From CAYVBN01 sp964538565 (GTDB lineage Bacteria > Pseudomonadota > Alphaproteobacteria > Rhizobiales > Xanthobacteraceae), in the NCBI GenBank assembly GCA_964538565.1, contig CAZIGW010000184.1, forward strand, positions 1 through 35,093: a stretch of DNA of 35,093 bases. The letters run 5' to 3'. The notes beneath the pieces are model-generated. The model was not told the origin of the DNA. It ran no database searches and saw only the letters and a program-made list of their open reading frames with translations. Both the position numbers and the translations under genes were made by a program. Shown here one piece after another: positions 1 through 7,983 of the stretch (positions are counted from its first letter, which is position 1; each line of letters opens with the position of its first letter).

Positions 1-20
1 AATGCCGCTTCCGCGGCATT
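1..20. terminator. Short perfect hairpin, possible terminator
   Basis: AATGCCGC and GCGGCATT form a perfect 8-bp stem around a TTCC loop. It lies 66 bases beyond the stop of the minus-strand gene that ends at 87, so it could end that transcript or one entering from the left. There is no T-run on either side, so intrinsic termination is only a possibility. Confidence 0.4.
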
Positions 21-86
21 CACGAACAGCGCCGCTCGCCGCTTCATCGAAGCGACGACGGACGGGCACGAGGGGCCCTCACCGCC

Positions 87-2261
87 TCAATCCGCGAGCG
101 GGTTGGGACGGAGCTGGAAGTGGAAGACCAGCGGCTTCGAGCCTTTGCCGCCTTCATGCAGCCACGGCGTGCGATCGCCGCTCGTCGTCCAGAGGCCACG
201 CCCTTTCCAGCCGCCATTCGGATCGTCGATCCGGCCGTCGAGCCCCTTGGTGTAGAAGCTCATCGGATAAGGCACGCGCAGCACCACCCATTTGCCGTGG
301 TCATAGGCAAGGAGCGCGTCGTTCTCGTTGCCGGTCGAGATCGGAATATCCTTGCCGAGACCGAAGGTGTCGTGCTGATCGACCCAGGTGTAGTAGGCGG
401 ACTCCGCGCTGCCCGGATCGCTCACGCTCGCGAACTGCGGGCCGGGAAACTGGTAGAAGGACCAGCCTTCCGGGCACTGCTTGCCGGTGGCCTTGGGCCC
501 GTTGAGCGGGCCCTTGCACTTGCGCCGGTCGAAGCTTGCAAGATGCCCGCTCGACAGCGGCGTCCAGACCACCCCGTTGCGGTCGATGTCCATGCCGCGC
601 GGCCCATAGGCGTGGACCGGGACGCCCGGATCGTCCCACGGCACTTCGTAGACCTCGGCAAGCGCGGTCGCCGGCGGATTGGCACCGGGCACGAGCCGCA
701 CCAACCGCCCGGGGAAGCCGCGGATCGAGCCCCAGACCGAGCCGTCGGCCGGGCTGACCGCGATGCCGTAGAGGCTGCCCCCGATCTGCTTGTCCTTGGT
801 GGGATCGACCGGGTCCTTCGGCCCGACCGCCTCGTCGCGCTTGCCATTGCCATTGGTGTCGAGGATGAGCGCGGTCCACCCTTGCGACCTCTCCTCGTCG
901 CCGGTCTCCTCGAGCATCCGGGTGTTGACCCAGCCGACCACGTCGCCGGCGCCGCCGCTGCTCGTCCACAACGTGTCGTTGGCGTCCTCGGCGAAGACGA
1001 GGTGATGCGTCCCGAAGCACGTACTGACGAGCGTGAACTTGCCGCTCGCCGGGTCGTACATGGCGAGCTGGCGGCCCGAGCGCTTGACCGGCGTGAGCTT
1101 GGCCGAGGGATGATCGGATCCTTCCTGGCAGAATGCCGGGTTGGCCGCCGGACGAATCCGCGCCGTGAACCAGATGCGCCCTTTCGCGTCCAGCATCGGG
1201 TTGTGATTGGAAGTCTGGCTGTCCCAGATCGGCTCCTCGCCCCAATAGGGCGAGGGAGAAATGATCGTGTCGGCGCGCGACGACGGCGTCTTGGGATCGC
1301 GCACCGGCACCTTCACCTGCGTGACGCTGTTCGTGCGCGGATCGAGAATCGGCACGAAGTCCGTGCTCAGTTCAGGCGAACCGTAGAGCTTGCCGTAGGC
1401 GTTGACCGTCGGGTTGCGCTTGTCGGTCGCGATCTCGTCGTGCAGATAGGATTTCGGTCCGCCCCAATCCCACAGCGTGACGACGACGTTGCGTTCGATA
1501 CCCTGCGGCCGCGGCGGCTGCGAGGCCGGCAGTTCGCCGGCCGCGATGCGATCGGTCCAGTCGCCGAACAGCGCGAGCGCGCGCTGCGTGTCGAAGCGGC
1601 CGATGGTGCTTACCATGCTGCGGCTCGCCTGGCCCGACTGGATGCGCCGCTGCCAGGCGTCGGCCGAGCTCTCCCACTGGCCCAGCTCCTTCTCGAGCGT
1701 GCGGGTCGCTTCATTGCCGAGCTGGTGGCAGCCGTAGCAGCCGTTGGTCTTGATGTTGTCGAGCCACTGGTACTGCGTCTTCTGGTCGGTCGGCATGCCG
1801 TTGCCATGCGGCCCGGTGCCGGGAAACAGGCTCTTGTCGGGGATCTTCAGCATGGCGAACCAGTAGATCGCCGGATAGTAGTGCGCCGCTGCCGCCGCGT
1901 TCGGCGCCGGCACCGCCTTGAGGTCGAACGTCTTGCCGGGGGCGCTGCGCACCTTGGGCGAATCGACGAGCCCGTAGCCGCGCACCCAGACGTCGTAGTT
2001 CGCCCTGGGCAGATCGGGGATGAGATAACGTCCGCGGTCGTCGGTCACCACGATGCGCGCGAACTTCGTCGGCAGGTCCCTGGTCTCGGCGATGACCCAG
2101 ACGCCGGCCTCCGGACCCTGCGGACCGGTGACGACTCCGCCGATGTCGTTGTCGCCGACCACGACCGCGGCGGGCTCCTGCGTCCGGCCCGGCGTTGCGG
2201 CAAACAAAAGCGATGCCACCGCGAACGCGGCGAGGCGCAAGAAGAGCGTTCCTCGAGTCAT
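87..2261 (-). CDS. Secreted carboxypeptidase-regulatory-like / haem c / beta-propeller protein
   Basis: Predicted periplasmic protein of 724 residues. Residues 1-28 form a signal peptide (hydrophobic AAFAVASLLFAATPG). Residues about 38-115 resemble a carboxypeptidase regulatory-like (Ig-type) domain, with the VTDDRGRYLIPDLP signature. CYGCH at 175-179 is a single c-type haem site. The long C-terminal part is rich in DPxTNSV, DxxGRIWF and GIAVSPADGSVW repeats, as in NHL/SMP-30/Vgb-like propellers. The open frame extends upstream to 2849, but the start at 2261 is chosen because it gives the signal peptide and is preceded by GGGAGGG. The substrate is unknown; similar proteins are usually annotated only by domain. 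It is divergent from the cupin gene at 2539. Domain calls are by eye. Confidence 0.82.
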   Translation of the reverse strand: MTRGTLFLRLAAFAVASLLFAATPGRTQEPAAVVVGDNDIGGVVTGPQGPEAGVWVIAETRDLPTKFARIVVTDDRGRYLIPDLPRANYDVWVRGYGLVDSPKVRSAPGKTFDLKAVPAPNAAAAAHYYPAIYWFAMLKIPDKSLFPGTGPHGNGMPTDQKTQYQWLDNIKTNGCYGCHQLGNEATRTLEKELGQWESSADAWQRRIQSGQASRSMVSTIGRFDTQRALALFGDWTDRIAAGELPASQPPRPQGIERNVVVTLWDWGGPKSYLHDEIATDKRNPTVNAYGKLYGSPELSTDFVPILDPRTNSVTQVKVPVRDPKTPSSRADTIISPSPYWGEEPIWDSQTSNHNPMLDAKGRIWFTARIRPAANPAFCQEGSDHPSAKLTPVKRSGRQLAMYDPASGKFTLVSTCFGTHHLVFAEDANDTLWTSSGGAGDVVGWVNTRMLEETGDEERSQGWTALILDTNGNGKRDEAVGPKDPVDPTKDKQIGGSLYGIAVSPADGSVWGSIRGFPGRLVRLVPGANPPATALAEVYEVPWDDPGVPVHAYGPRGMDIDRNGVVWTPLSSGHLASFDRRKCKGPLNGPKATGKQCPEGWSFYQFPGPQFASVSDPGSAESAYYTWVDQHDTFGLGKDIPISTGNENDALLAYDHGKWVVLRVPYPMSFYTKGLDGRIDDPNGGWKGRGLWTTSGDRTPWLHEGGKGSKPLVFHFQLRPNPLAD

Positions 2262-2538
2262 CGGCTGGGCCCTCCCTCCCCCGCCGCGGGGGCTGCCCGC
2301 AGCACCGCGATCGCCTCCGCCCGGTCTCGAGCGCCGCTTCGGCGGTCCGGCGGCATTCCTGGCGCTCTTCTTGTCGATCGGTCGGGCGATTTCGGCCGAT
2401 ATCGATGCACAATCCGCCTCCGCGCGCAACGCCGTCGCGGAACGCTCGACGGCACGCCAGGTCGTTGCCTTCCGGCCGCCGTTGCCCGATGCTACGGAAA
2501 AACGCGAGCTTCGACGCCGAAGCGCGGGAGGAAACAGC

Positions 2539-2949
2539 ATGGACATTCGCTCGTCCGGGACGCAGCCGTCGCGTCGCATGTCCGCCGACTGGTTCACCGG
2601 GACCGTCTGGCAGGATCCGCTCATCGACACCCCGGCCCCGGCCCGCCTGCGTGGCGCGCGCGTGAGCTTCGAGCCCGGCGCGCGCACCGCCTGGCATACG
2701 CATCCGCTCGGCCAGACTCTGCTGGTGGTCTCGGGACTCGGCCGCGTGCAGACCTGGGGCGGCCCGGTGCGCGAAATCCACCCCGGTGATGTCGTGTGGA
2801 TTCCGCCCGGCGAAAAGCACTGGCACGGAGCCTCGCCCGAAAGCGCCATGGTGCACGTCGCCCTGCAGGAGCACCTCGACGGCGTTCACGTGGTCTGGCT
2901 CGAGCACGTCACCGACGAGCAATACAAGGCACCCGTGGCGCGGGATTGA
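2539..2949 (+). CDS. Small cupin protein (mandelonitrile-lyase/quercetinase-like)
   Basis: A single-domain cupin of 136 residues, complete. The two cupin motifs are visible: WHTHPLGQTLLVVSG (H53, H55, Q59) and PGDVVWIPPGEKHWHG (H94, H96), giving the usual three-His metal site. This layout matches the small manganese cupins annotated as (R)-mandelonitrile lyase-like or quercetin-dioxygenase-like, but the reaction cannot be read from sequence. The start at 2539 is preceded by GGGAGG at 2526-2531; the open frame continues upstream without a better start. Its stop lies 25 bases before the CoA-ligase start, so the cupin, ligase and dioxygenase genes probably form one operon. Confidence 0.85.
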   Translation: MDIRSSGTQPSRRMSADWFTGTVWQDPLIDTPAPARLRGARVSFEPGARTAWHTHPLGQTLLVVSGLGRVQTWGGPVREIHPGDVVWIPPGEKHWHGASPESAMVHVALQEHLDGVHVVWLEHVTDEQYKAPVARD

Positions 2950-2974
2950 GGTCCGCGATCCCGGAGGACGGCGC

Positions 2975-4282
2975 GTGAGCGCTCTGGATCAACGCGAGCC
3001 GATCGAGACGGCGAGCCGGGACGAACTCGCCGCGCTGCAGCTGGCGCGCATGAAACAGGTTCTGCGCCGTGTCTACGACCGCGTGCCGCACTATCGGCAG
3101 AAATTCGACGCCGCCGGCGTCCACCCCGACGACGTCCGCACACTGGCGGATCTTGCCCGCTTTCCGTTCACCACCAAGGACGATCTTCGTCAGAACTACC
3201 CGTTCGGCATGTTCGCCGCGCCCATGCAGGACATCGTGCGCGTGCACGCCTCGAGCGGCACCACCGGCAAGCCGACCGTCGTCGGCTACACCCGGCAGGA
3301 CATCGACACCTGGTCGCGGGTGATGGCGCGCTCGATCCGCGCCGCCGGCGGGTGCTCGACCGACAAGATCCACATCGCCTACGGCTACGGCCTGTTCACC
3401 GGCGGGCTCGGCGCGCACTACGGCGGCGAGTGTCTCGGCGCGACGGTCATTCCGGTCGGTGGCGGCTACACCGAGCGGCAGGTGCAGCTCATCGTCGACT
3501 TCCGCCCCGAGATCATCATGGTGACGCCGTCCTACATGCTCGCGATCGCCGACGAGTTCGAGCGGCAGGGACTTGATCCGCGCCGTTGCGGTCTGCGCAT
3601 CGGCATCTTCGGCGCGGAGCCGTGGTCGGAGGCGATGCGCGTCGAGATCGAGCGCCGCACCGGCATGCAGGCGTTCGATCTCTATGGGCTCTCCGAGGTG
3701 ATCGGGCCGGGCGTGGCGCAGGAGTGCGCGGAAGCCCGCGACGGGCTCACCATCTGGGAAGACCATTTTTATCCGGAGATCGTCGATCCGCACAGCGGCG
3801 AGGTGCTGCCGGACGGCGCGCCGGGCGAGCTTGTCCTCACCTCGCTCACGCGCGAAGGCATGCCGGTCGTGCGCTACCGCACGCGCGATCTCACGCGCCT
3901 CCTGCCGGGCACGGCACGGACCATGCGGCGCATCGAGCGGGTCAAGGGACGCAGCGACGACATGCTGATCGTGCGTGGCGTCAACGTCTTTCCCTCGCAG
4001 ATCGAATCCGTCCTCGTCGGCGAGAGCCGGCTGTCCGGCCATTATCTGCTCGAAGTGCGGCGCGTCGGCCCGCTCGACGAGCTCGACGTCCTTGTCGAGA
4101 CGCGTCCCGAGGTCGGCGGCCATCTGAGCGCGGAGGATCTTTCGGCCCTCGAGCGCAGGGCCGAGCACCTGATCAAGGCGTACATCGGCCTGACCACCAA
4201 CGTGCGCGTGCTCGAGCCCGGCACCATCGAACGGTCGCAGGGCAAGGCAAAGCGCGTGATCGACCGGCGCACAATGAGTTGA
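2975..4282 (+). CDS. Phenylacetate-CoA ligase family (PaaK-like) aryl-CoA ligase
   Basis: ANL-superfamily adenylate-forming ligase of 435 residues, the usual size for PaaK. It would activate an aryl-acetate or benzoate-type acid to its CoA thioester using ATP. The phosphate-binding loop SSGTTGKPTVVGYT, the region FDLYGLSEVIGPGVAQEC, and the hinge and C-terminal segment VKGRSDDMLIVRGVNVFPSQIE are all present. The GTG start at 2975 has GGAGGA at 2962-2967. The next gene, a DpgC-like dioxygenase that acts on an aryl-acetyl-CoA, begins 11 bases after this stop. The pairing suggests that this ligase makes the dioxygenase substrate. No other paa genes are present, so phenylacetate itself is not established as the substrate and no symbol is given. 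Confidence 0.9.
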   Translation: MSALDQREPIETASRDELAALQLARMKQVLRRVYDRVPHYRQKFDAAGVHPDDVRTLADLARFPFTTKDDLRQNYPFGMFAAPMQDIVRVHASSGTTGKPTVVGYTRQDIDTWSRVMARSIRAAGGCSTDKIHIAYGYGLFTGGLGAHYGGECLGATVIPVGGGYTERQVQLIVDFRPEIIMVTPSYMLAIADEFERQGLDPRRCGLRIGIFGAEPWSEAMRVEIERRTGMQAFDLYGLSEVIGPGVAQECAEARDGLTIWEDHFYPEIVDPHSGEVLPDGAPGELVLTSLTREGMPVVRYRTRDLTRLLPGTARTMRRIERVKGRSDDMLIVRGVNVFPSQIESVLVGESRLSGHYLLEVRRVGPLDELDVLVETRPEVGGHLSAEDLSALERRAEHLIKAYIGLTTNVRVLEPGTIERSQGKAKRVIDRRTMS

Positions 4283-4293
4283 GAGACCACACG

Positions 4294-5691
4294 ATGACCA
4301 CCGATGCGGCGCTCGCGCCTCTGCGCGCGGCGGGGTTCGACCAGGCGACGGTCGCCGAATGGGCGGCTTCGGAGCCGGACACGACCGGAAATCTCGATCA
4401 CGACCGCGACTCCTTTTCGCGCTTCTGGGAGCGGGGCGACGCGCTGTTGCGCCGCCTACCGCCGAAGCCCGCCCGCAGCGCCGCCGAAGCCGCCGCCGCG
4501 GACGCGATCCTCGCCATGGGCCGCGCCCGGCGCGAGCGCTTCCTGCACGCGCATGCCGAGAGCCTCTACGACCGGCTCACCGAAAACCGCACGCGCTTCG
4601 TCCGGATCGAGGATCTCGTGTACGAGGCGGCGACGAGCGTGCCGGGACTGACGCCGACGCGCGAACGGCTCGCCGCCGAGAGCGGGCTTCTGCAGCGCGA
4701 CAAGGACGGGCTCGAAATCGACCAGGGCATCTTCCTCGCCCATGTGCTCGCGAGCGAACGCGCGGGCCTGCATCTCTGCCACGCCATGCTGCTGCCGCGG
4801 CCGGAAAGCGCCGAACTCGCGGCCCGGTTCGCCGCCGACGGCGCCATCGACCTCGGCCCGGCACGCGTCGAACGCCGGGGGCGTGCCGCGTATCTGACGG
4901 CCGGAAATCCGCGCCACCTCAACGCCGAGGACCAGACGACGCTTGCCGCCATGGAATGCGCGGTCGACGTCGCCATTCTCGATCCGGCGACGCAGATCGC
5001 GGTGCTGCGCGGCGACCCGATCGAGCATCCCAAATACGCGGGCCGCCGCGTGTTCGGCGCCGGCATCAATCTCACCCATCTCTACCACGGGCGGATTCCC
5101 TTCGTGTGGTTCCTCGTGCGCGACATGGGCTACGTGCACAAGCTGCTGCGCGGCGTGGCGCAGCCTGACGCCCTGCCCGACGATCTGCGCGGGGTTGCGA
5201 TCGAGAAGCCGTGGATCGCCGCGGTCGACGCGTTCGCGATCGGCGGTCATTGCCAGGCTCTCCTGGCGGTCGACTACGTGCTCGCCGCACAGGATGCGTT
5301 TCTCACGCTGCCCGCGCGCAAGGAGGGCATCATCCCGGGGCTCGCCAACCTTCGCATGCCGCGCTTCACTGGCGACCGCATCGCCCGCCAGGCGGTGCAG
5401 TACGAGCGCAAGATCCCCTGCGACAGCCCGGAAGGCCGGCTCATCTGCGACGAGATCGCCGCGCCGGACGAGATGGATGCCGCGCTCGCGCGCGTTGTCG
5501 AAGGCCTTGCCGGCGCCGGGGCGGTCAGCGCCGTCGCCAACCGCCGCGCCTTCCGCATCGGCGACGAGCCGCTCGATCTCTTCCGCCGCTACTGCTCGGC
5601 CTATGCGCGCGATCAGGCCTATTGCCACTTCAGCCCGGCGCTGATCGCCAACCTCGAACGCAATTGGAATGCCCACAACAGGAAACCGTAG
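4294..5691 (+). CDS. DpgC-like (3,5-dihydroxyphenyl)acetyl-CoA 1,2-dioxygenase family protein
   Basis: A crotonase-fold protein of 465 residues with a long alpha-helical N-terminal region (about 1-190), as in DpgC and unlike ordinary enoyl-CoA hydratases of about 260 residues. The crotonase core includes AGRRVFGAGINLTHLYHG, FVWFLVRDMGYVHKLLRG, EKPWIAAVDAFAIGGHCQ and LTLPARKEGIIPGLANLRMP. DpgC is a cofactor- and metal-independent oxygenase. It converts 3,5-dihydroxyphenylacetyl-CoA and O2 to the arylglyoxylate and free CoA in glycopeptide-antibiotic biosynthesis. Here no antibiotic genes are present; the partner is the adjacent CoA ligase, which points to catabolism of an arylacetate. Family assignment is good; the substrate is inferred. 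The other reading is a divergent enoyl-CoA hydratase. Confidence 0.82.
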   Translation: MTTDAALAPLRAAGFDQATVAEWAASEPDTTGNLDHDRDSFSRFWERGDALLRRLPPKPARSAAEAAAADAILAMGRARRERFLHAHAESLYDRLTENRTRFVRIEDLVYEAATSVPGLTPTRERLAAESGLLQRDKDGLEIDQGIFLAHVLASERAGLHLCHAMLLPRPESAELAARFAADGAIDLGPARVERRGRAAYLTAGNPRHLNAEDQTTLAAMECAVDVAILDPATQIAVLRGDPIEHPKYAGRRVFGAGINLTHLYHGRIPFVWFLVRDMGYVHKLLRGVAQPDALPDDLRGVAIEKPWIAAVDAFAIGGHCQALLAVDYVLAAQDAFLTLPARKEGIIPGLANLRMPRFTGDRIARQAVQYERKIPCDSPEGRLICDEIAAPDEMDAALARVVEGLAGAGAVSAVANRRAFRIGDEPLDLFRRYCSAYARDQAYCHFSPALIANLERNWNAHNRKP

Positions 5692-5919
5692 GATCACACA
5701 TGACGACACCGCACAAACCGACACCGCGGCGAAGCAACCGAACGGCGTCGTGGTGACCGCCCGGCGTCCCGGCCTGCGGGCCCGGAACCCGGCGTAGGAC
5801 CGGACGTTGCGGGAGGAGATGCAGACCACGATCCGCGAAGGGGAAGGCTCGCCGACGGAGTCTGTGGCCATCGACCGGATGGGAGCGCAACGCCGTCAGC
5901 AACAGGTTTGGAGGGGAAA

Positions 5920-7422
5920 GTGGTGCGGCTTTTGGCCAGGAAGTCGATCGAGGAGCTTCAATCCCAGGCGACGGCCGGAGACATCCAGGCTGTGGCGGGC
6001 GACGTCGTCATCCCGCTCCACCGCACCCTGTCGGCCGCAAGCCTGATGGCGCTCGGGGTCGGCGGCGTCATCGGCGCCGGCATCTTCGTGCTGACCGGCC
6101 ACGCGGCGGCGGCGAACGCCGGGCCGGCCATCAGCATCTCGTTCGTTCTCGGCGGGGTCGCCTGCGCGCTCGCCGGCCTGTGCTACGCGGAAATGGCCTC
6201 GACGGTGCCGATCGCCGGCAGCGCCTACACGTACGCTTACGCGACGATGGGCGAGCTGATCGCCTGGATCATCGGCTGGGACCTCATCCTCGAATACGCC
6301 GTCGGCGCCGTCACGGTGGCGATCGGGTGGTCAGGCTATGTGGTGAGCTTCCTGCGCGACCTCGGCATCGAGCTGCCCGACCGATTCGCGCGCTCGCCGC
6401 TCGCCTATGATGCCGCAAGCGGCCTGTGGCAGACGACCGGAGCGCTTTTCAACGTGCCGGCCGTGCTCATCGTCGCGCTCACCACGACGCTGCTGATCGC
6501 CGGGATTCGTGAATCGACGCGCGTCAATAACGTCATCGTCGCCACCAAGCTCGCCATCATCGCGGTGTTCATCCTCGCCGGCATCGGCTCGGTCAGCGCG
6601 TCCAACTGGGTCACGGCATCCAACCCGGAGGGCGCGTTCGTGCCGCCCAACCTCGGCCCCGGGGAGTACGGCTGGAGCGGGGTGCTGCGCGGAGCCGCCA
6701 TCGTGTTCTTCGCCTACATCGGCTTCGACGCCGTCTCGACCACCGCGCAGGAGGCGAAGAATCCGCAGCGCGACATGCCGATCGGCATCCTCGGCTCGCT
6801 TGCGATCTGCACAGTGCTCTATGTGACGGTCTCCTGGGTGCTCACCGGCGTCGTGCCCTATGACAAGCTCAATGTCCCTGACCCGATCGCGGTCGGGGTC
6901 GACGCCATCGGACTCGGCTGGCTGGCGCCGGTGATGAAGCTCGGCATCATTCTCGGCCTGAGCTCGGTCATCCTGGTGCTGCTGCTCGGGCAGACGCGCA
7001 TCTTCTACAGCATGGCGTCCGACGGACTGCTGCCGGCGGCGGCCGCGACCGTGCATCCGCGCCTGCGCACGCCGCACGTCAGCACGCTGTTGACCGGCGT
7101 TGTGGTCGCGGTCTTCGCCGGGCTGATGCCGATCGGCCTCGCCGGCGAGCTCGTCAGCATCGGCACGTTGTTTGCGTTCGCGATCGTCTGCCTCGGCGTG
7201 CTGGCGCTGCGCATCACCCAGCCGGACCTGCCGCGCCCGTTCAGGACGCCGGCGGTCTATCTGGTGGCGCCGGCCGGAACGGCGGCGACCGTTTTCCTGA
7301 TGCTGGGCTTGCCGGTCGACACCTGGGTACGGTTCGTCGTGTGGTTCGTGCTCGGCCTCCTCGTCTATTTGATCTACGGTGCCCGCCACAGCCGGATTGC
7401 GACGGCGGCAACGGGCTCCTGA
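5920..7422 (+). CDS. APC-superfamily amino acid permease
   Basis: An inner-membrane transporter of about 500 residues with roughly 12 or more hydrophobic segments. The first membrane segment carries the APC signature GVGGVIGAGIFVLTGHAAAANAGPAISISF, cited here by its core GAGIFVLTG, followed by CYAEMASTVPIAGSAYTYAY, typical of the cationic amino acid transporter (CAT/YfnA-like) group. The start is uncertain: GGAGGGG at 5910-5916 favours GTG at 5920 or GTG at 5923; TTG at 5908 overlaps that site. The gene follows the dioxygenase on the same strand after a 228-base gap, so it may be independently transcribed. If functionally linked, it could import the amino acid whose side chain feeds the cluster; this is inference. 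Confidence 0.88.
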   Translation: MVRLLARKSIEELQSQATAGDIQAVAGDVVIPLHRTLSAASLMALGVGGVIGAGIFVLTGHAAAANAGPAISISFVLGGVACALAGLCYAEMASTVPIAGSAYTYAYATMGELIAWIIGWDLILEYAVGAVTVAIGWSGYVVSFLRDLGIELPDRFARSPLAYDAASGLWQTTGALFNVPAVLIVALTTTLLIAGIRESTRVNNVIVATKLAIIAVFILAGIGSVSASNWVTASNPEGAFVPPNLGPGEYGWSGVLRGAAIVFFAYIGFDAVSTTAQEAKNPQRDMPIGILGSLAICTVLYVTVSWVLTGVVPYDKLNVPDPIAVGVDAIGLGWLAPVMKLGIILGLSSVILVLLLGQTRIFYSMASDGLLPAAAATVHPRLRTPHVSTLLTGVVVAVFAGLMPIGLAGELVSIGTLFAFAIVCLGVLALRITQPDLPRPFRTPAVYLVAPAGTAATVFLMLGLPVDTWVRFVVWFVLGLLVYLIYGARHSRIATAATGS

Positions 7423-7512
7423 AAGGGGCCGCCGCATTTGTGCCGAGCCGGCGGCCAATACTCCGGCGCAAACAGGCCGGGATCCGGACCCGGCAACGCA
7501 GGGAGGAAGGCG

Positions 7513-7827
7513 ATGATCAAGGTCAGCGTACTCTATCCGCGCAAGGACGGCGCCGCGTTCGACATGGATTATTACGTCAAGACCCACATGCCGCTGGTGC
7601 GGCAGAAGGTGGGCGCCGCCCTCAAGGGCATCATGGTCGAGGAGGGCATCGCCGGCGGGACGCCCGGCAGCGACCCGACCTACGTGGCCATGGGCCACCT
7701 CCTGTTCGATTCCGTGCAATCCTTTCAGGATTCCTTCGGGCCGCACGCGGACAGCATCATGGCCGACATCCCGAACTACACGGCGATCCAGCCGGTCATC
7801 CAGATCAGCGAAGTGAAGATGAGCTGA
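7513..7827 (+). CDS. EthD family protein
   Basis: A small soluble protein of 104 residues of the dimeric alpha-beta barrel EthD family. Visible features are the opening strand IKVSVLYPRKDG, the family segment FDMDYYVKTHMPLVRQKVG and the closing strand of the pattern TAIQPVIQISEV. The family takes its name from the ethyl tert-butyl ether degradation cluster; most members have no known reaction, and some may act as small lyases or hydrolases in catabolic operons. GGGAGGAAGG at 7501-7510 sets the start. It lies 90 bases after the permease stop on the same strand, so cotranscription is plausible. Confidence 0.82.
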   Translation: MIKVSVLYPRKDGAAFDMDYYVKTHMPLVRQKVGAALKGIMVEEGIAGGTPGSDPTYVAMGHLLFDSVQSFQDSFGPHADSIMADIPNYTAIQPVIQISEVKMS

Positions 7828-7983
7828 GCCGACCGGCGATCTCCGCGCGGGGGCTCGGCGGCGGCCGCGGCCGGATGCGTCAGTCCGGCGGCTCGGCCGC
7901 GCGGTGATGCGCACCTTCACGTCCGGCTTTCGCGCACTACATCAAGTGCCGGGACTGCCCCTCGCCGCGAAAGGACTTCGTCC

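Noticed and set aside
120..2789. Plus-strand frame of 889 codons
   Set aside because: It is antisense to the signal-peptide/haem c gene, has a low-complexity Arg/Ala/Gly/Asp composition and no recognisable domain; typical of GC-rich antisense frames.
5700..5756. 18-codon ORF directly after the dioxygenase
   Set aside because: There is no ribosome site, no conserved feature and Pro/Arg/Thr composition; probably chance.
5822..6046. Plus-strand ORF beginning at the ATG after GGGAGGAG
   Set aside because: The ribosome site abuts the ATG with no spacer, and the frame runs into the permease gene with shadow composition.
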